A stretch of 16,740 nucleotides of DNA. Origin: an uncultured Steroidobacter sp. GTDB lineage: Bacteria > Pseudomonadota > Gammaproteobacteria > Steroidobacterales > Steroidobacteraceae. Each line of letters opens with the position of its first letter. The stretch's first letter is position 1. The stretch spans positions 1 through 16,740 of the forward strand of contig CAMLEO010000145.1 in assembly GCA_946478975.1 (NCBI GenBank), given 5' to 3'. This document shows positions 14,410 through 16,740 of this stretch, piece by piece. A model generated the notes under the pieces. It searched no databases and was not told the DNA's origin. It saw nothing but the letters and a program-made list of their open reading frames with translations. Both the position numbers and the translations under genes were made by a program.

Positions 14410-15168
14410 ATGCCTGAAATCGAACAGATCGGCCTGACGCCTCAGCAGGTCCAAGCCTTCATCGACGACGGATTCGTCAGAATCGAAGGTGCCTTCGGCA
14501 CCGCGCTTGCAGAGCGTTGCAGAGCCGAGTTGTGGTCGGACCTGCGTCTATCACCGCACGAACCAGAATCCTGGACACGACCCGTCATTCGCATCTCGCC
14601 CAAGGCTTCGAGCCCTTTCCTCGAAGCTGCCAACACGTCGAACATGCACCGAGCCTACGATCAACTCGTCGGTCACGGCCGCTGGATCGAGCCGACGAGC
14701 CTCGGAACGTTTCCCATCCGCTTCCCCTCACCGCAGATTCCCGATGACGTGGGTTGGCACGTGGACATGAGCTTCGGCTACAACGATCCGGATTTCATGC
14801 AGTGGCGGGTCAACGTGAAAAGCACTGGTCGATCGTTGCTGATGCTGTTCCTACTCTCGGATGTGGGCTCTGACGATGCTCCGACCAAGATCCGCAAAGG
14901 TTCGCATACCACCATTGCTCGAGAACTCCTGCCCTACGGCGACAGTGGCGCGACGCTCAGCCAACTCTCCGCCAACGGATATGCTTCCACAGCGAACTGC
15001 GAAGTTGAGCTGGCAACCGGTGCTGCAGGCACCGTTTATCTGTGCCATCCATTTATCGTCCATAGCGCCCAGCCTCATCGTGGCCGACACCCGCGCTTCA
15101 TGGCTCAACCGCCCCTGTTGCCGAAAGGTGAATTCGATCCATCGCTGCCGCCCTCACCGGTTCAATAG
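14410..15168 (+). CDS. Phytanoyl-CoA dioxygenase (PhyH) family protein
   Basis: The product has 252 residues from the ATG at 14410; an upstream in-frame GTG at 14383 is less likely. It begins with the helix LTPQQVQAFIDDGFVRIEGAF (9-29), the usual entry of PhyH-like Fe(II)/2-oxoglutarate oxygenases. The metal triad is H117 and D119 in GWHVDM plus H218 in HPFIVHSAQPHRG; R229 (HPRFM) is the probable 2-oxoglutarate anchor. Between them lie LLMLFLLSDVGSDDAPTKIRKGSHT (143-167) and the typical GTVYLCHPF strand. All key residues are present, so the enzyme should be active as a hydroxylase. The substrate cannot be read from sequence; bacterial members act on diverse small molecules and few on phytanoyl-CoA. 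The gene stands alone and converges with the lipoprotein gene at 15212. Confidence 0.85.
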   Translation: MPEIEQIGLTPQQVQAFIDDGFVRIEGAFGTALAERCRAELWSDLRLSPHEPESWTRPVIRISPKASSPFLEAANTSNMHRAYDQLVGHGRWIEPTSLGTFPIRFPSPQIPDDVGWHVDMSFGYNDPDFMQWRVNVKSTGRSLLMLFLLSDVGSDDAPTKIRKGSHTTIARELLPYGDSGATLSQLSANGYASTANCEVELATGAAGTVYLCHPFIVHSAQPHRGRHPRFMAQPPLLPKGEFDPSLPPSPVQ

Positions 15169-15211
15169 AAAGCGTCGGCAGGCACCGTCGCCCCAACTGC
15201 GAGGCGCTGCT

Positions 15212-15763
15212 CTACATCCATTCATGGAAGGGAATGAATCGTCCCTCGCGCAAACGAAATACAATCGGCTTTGACAACCCGCCGGTGATCGTTCCAGAAA
15301 ACTTCGGGATCTCCACCGAGAAGTGCTCTTGGGCGCACGCAGGAAGCGGGGCCTCGATCCAATATTCTCCCCCGGAGAATCCGCCGCCCGCCAACATCGT
15401 CATTCCAACCAGGTCCGCCTGCCACGGCAGCTCAACGTTTGCTCTCGCCTCGATCTTCTCTATATTGACGGACACGCTCTCGGAGGGCTGACACACAAAG
15501 CGCACCTCCGGCGACTCAAAATGCACGGTTCCTTTGCGCAATTCCAGATAAACCCTGACCCGCGCTGGACGCGGATCGTTTTCCACCCATATGTGGATTT
15601 CCGCATCACCACCGATCTTTATCAGCTGAACGCTCGGCGCGCCTCCATAACCGACAACCGTGCTCCCCGGCCCAGACGGCTCGTAGTAGGCGACCTGCTG
15701 GCAACCACTTACGCCAGCCAATATCGGAACAACGATGGCCAGCAACAATGCACTCCGATTCAC
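15212..15763 (-). CDS. Small lipoprotein, unknown function
   Basis: The 183-residue product starts at a GTG (15763); a ribosome site is weak. It has a clear lipoprotein signal MNRSALLLAIVVPILAGVSGCQQ with lipidated Cys21. The mature part is beta-rich: SVQLIKIGGDAEIHIWVEND, ARVRVYLELRKGTVHF, then SVNIEKIEARANVELPWQ and VFRLREGRFIPFHEWM. I do not recognise the family. The lack of helices and the alternating pattern suggest an immunoglobulin-like or other beta-sandwich domain exposed in the periplasm or on the outer membrane. Residues 22-45 are a Gly/Pro/Ser linker. Two Cys in the mature chain (near 91 and 142) could form a disulfide. It converges with the PhyH gene (43-bp gap) and lies downstream of the nitrilase gene on the same strand, with 150 bp between them. 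Confidence 0.65.
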   Translation of the reverse strand: MNRSALLLAIVVPILAGVSGCQQVAYYEPSGPGSTVVGYGGAPSVQLIKIGGDAEIHIWVENDPRPARVRVYLELRKGTVHFESPEVRFVCQPSESVSVNIEKIEARANVELPWQADLVGMTMLAGGGFSGGEYWIEAPLPACAQEHFSVEIPKFSGTITGGLSKPIVFRLREGRFIPFHEWM

Positions 15764-15913
15764 TTTAGTCGCAGACTCTCAGTGGGGCGCGTTTAGCACG
15801 CCGGCGTCAGCCAGCATGCCATAGCACCAATAGCGTGTCTTGCGCTCCGCCCATTTCCGGCGAGATTGAAAGTCACATCGAGTACTCCTACTTTCGGCCG
15901 GGCCCAGGCGCCA

Positions 15914-16740
15914 TTAGTCATCGACAGCGGGCGACGAGCGCATCCATACAACTTGCTGTTCCGAACGGTGCGCGGCGCCGAGTATCTGGCGGTACAGCTC
16001 GGGTTTTCTCGCCTCGCGATAGCGATGACCGCCGGACTTCGCGATCTTCTGGTGCGCACAGGTTGCGATTGCAATGTCGTCGTCTAACGCGCGGCACTCC
16101 GCGATGATGTCACCAAAAGGATCGAGCACCATCGAGCAGCCGTTCTTCAGCTGATCGTCATCCATGCCGATGGGATTGGAGAACACGACGTAGATGCCGT
16201 TGTCGTAAGCTCGCGCTGGCAGCCATTTCATCAGCCAGGCCCGGCCCTTGAGGCCGTCGAACTCGGCGCGCAGCGAAGTCGGATCGAGCTGGCGATTCGG
16301 CCACAGCGCCGGATCAACGAAGCCGGCGCCGGGCCGTGTCGAGGGTGTGCACATCGTCACGTGCGGCATAAAAATGATTTCGGCCCCGAGGAGCGCCGTC
16401 GCGCGCACGTTTTCAATCACGTTGTTGTCGTAGCAGATGAGGATGCCGCATTTCCAACCCTGCAGCTCGAACACCACGTATTCGTTGCCGGGCTTGATGT
16501 GTGGATTGATGAATGGATGCAGCTTGCGATACTTCGCTTTGAAACCGTCGCCGTCGACACAAACGTGCGCCTTGTACACCTCGCCGTCGTCACCTCGCTC
16601 GAAGAGGCCTGCCAGCACTGCGATTCCGTGGCGACGCGCGATGCCGGCGAGTGCCTCTGTGCTCGGTCCGGACGGGATCGTTTCGGTCAGATCCCACAAC
16701 TGATCTTTCGAGAGTTGGCGAGCGAAGCTGTAACCGGTAA
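15914..16740 (-). CDS. Nitrilase-superfamily amidohydrolase, partial at right edge
   Basis: The frame runs unbroken into the right edge, reading inward TGYSFARQLSKDQLWDLTET before the first internal start-like codon at 16699, so the N terminus lies outside the window. Of the Glu-Lys-Cys triad, Lys is visible in AKYRKLHPF and Cys in GILICYDNNVIENVRATALLGAEIIFMPH; the Glu is expected just before TGYSF and is missing only because of the cut. Later landmarks are AWLMKWLPARAYDNGIYVVFSNPIG and GCSMVLDPFGDIIAECRALDDDIAIA, typical of the carbon-nitrogen hydrolase fold. An insertion around MCTPSTRPGAGFVDPALWPN after the Cys helix is longer than in most relatives. It is a cytosolic hydrolase of an amide or nitrile of unknown identity. 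The 15764-15913 gap downstream holds nothing I can name. Confidence 0.85.
   Translation of the reverse strand, partial: TGYSFARQLSKDQLWDLTETIPSGPSTEALAGIARRHGIAVLAGLFERGDDGEVYKAHVCVDGDGFKAKYRKLHPFINPHIKPGNEYVVFELQGWKCGILICYDNNVIENVRATALLGAEIIFMPHVTMCTPSTRPGAGFVDPALWPNRQLDPTSLRAEFDGLKGRAWLMKWLPARAYDNGIYVVFSNPIGMDDDQLKNGCSMVLDPFGDIIAECRALDDDIAIATCAHQKIAKSGGHRYREARKPELYRQILGAAHRSEQQVVWMRSSPAVDD

Noticed and set aside
15793..16074. Minus-strand 93-residue frame between the lipoprotein and nitrilase genes
   Set aside because: It mostly overlaps the nitrilase end in another frame, is Arg-rich and shows no domain.

Overview
The window looks like chromosomal DNA of a GC-rich, Gram-negative environmental proteobacterium. 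Evidence includes lipoprotein and Tat/Sec signal peptides, a PEP-CTERM surface protein, a MASE1 sensor kinase, a DUF535 (VirK/YbjX) protein and a quinoprotein-associated SoxYZ/metallohydrolase module. A gammaproteobacterium of the Steroidobacter/Nevskia kind, or a betaproteobacterium, would fit; this placement is an inference from gene content only. No rRNA, tRNA, CRISPR array, insertion sequence or phage gene is visible.

Left part (1-2763). Two LacI-type operator palindromes sit at the extreme left edge, probably serving a gene outside the window. Then comes a leftward AraC-family regulator whose reading frame is broken by what looks like a one-base loss in a G run. Divergent from it is an exported S41-type peptidase-like protein. 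Behind that protein lies a 5'-truncated remnant of a DUF1080 (3-keto-disaccharide hydrolase-type) gene, a scar of past rearrangement.

Quinoprotein relay module (2818-5141). Three tightly packed rightward genes encode a Tat-type SoxH-like metallo-beta-lactamase-fold hydrolase, a fused SoxY-SoxZ-like carrier and a rhodanese-like CXXXCW protein. In other genomes these families accompany PQQ-dependent alcohol dehydrogenases, but no dehydrogenase, cytochrome c or transporter is present here. A strong hairpin separates the module from a convergent PEP-CTERM protein gene (5179-5736).

Middle (6024-9699). A response regulator-diguanylate cyclase converges on a small ribbon-helix-helix protein gene. 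That small gene shares a compact, palindromic, apparently bidirectional promoter with a rightward pair encoding a spermidine synthase-like protein and a YjdM/PhnA zinc-ribbon protein. A lipoprotein with an Ala/Glu/Lys coiled coil and a glycine zipper follows.

Right part (9754-16740). A leftward DUF535 gene is divergent from a MASE1-PAS histidine kinase. The kinase is translationally coupled to a FixJ-like response regulator and is followed by a small exported helical protein of unknown function. Then come a phytanoyl-CoA dioxygenase-family protein, a convergent small lipoprotein, and a leftward nitrilase-superfamily amidohydrolase that runs off the right edge.

Signalling (two-component system, c-di-GMP), envelope proteins and small-molecule catabolism are the main themes. 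I see no single coherent new system. The most unusual points are the orphan quinoprotein relay module, the two broken genes, and the symmetric promoter between the RHH gene and the synthase operon.
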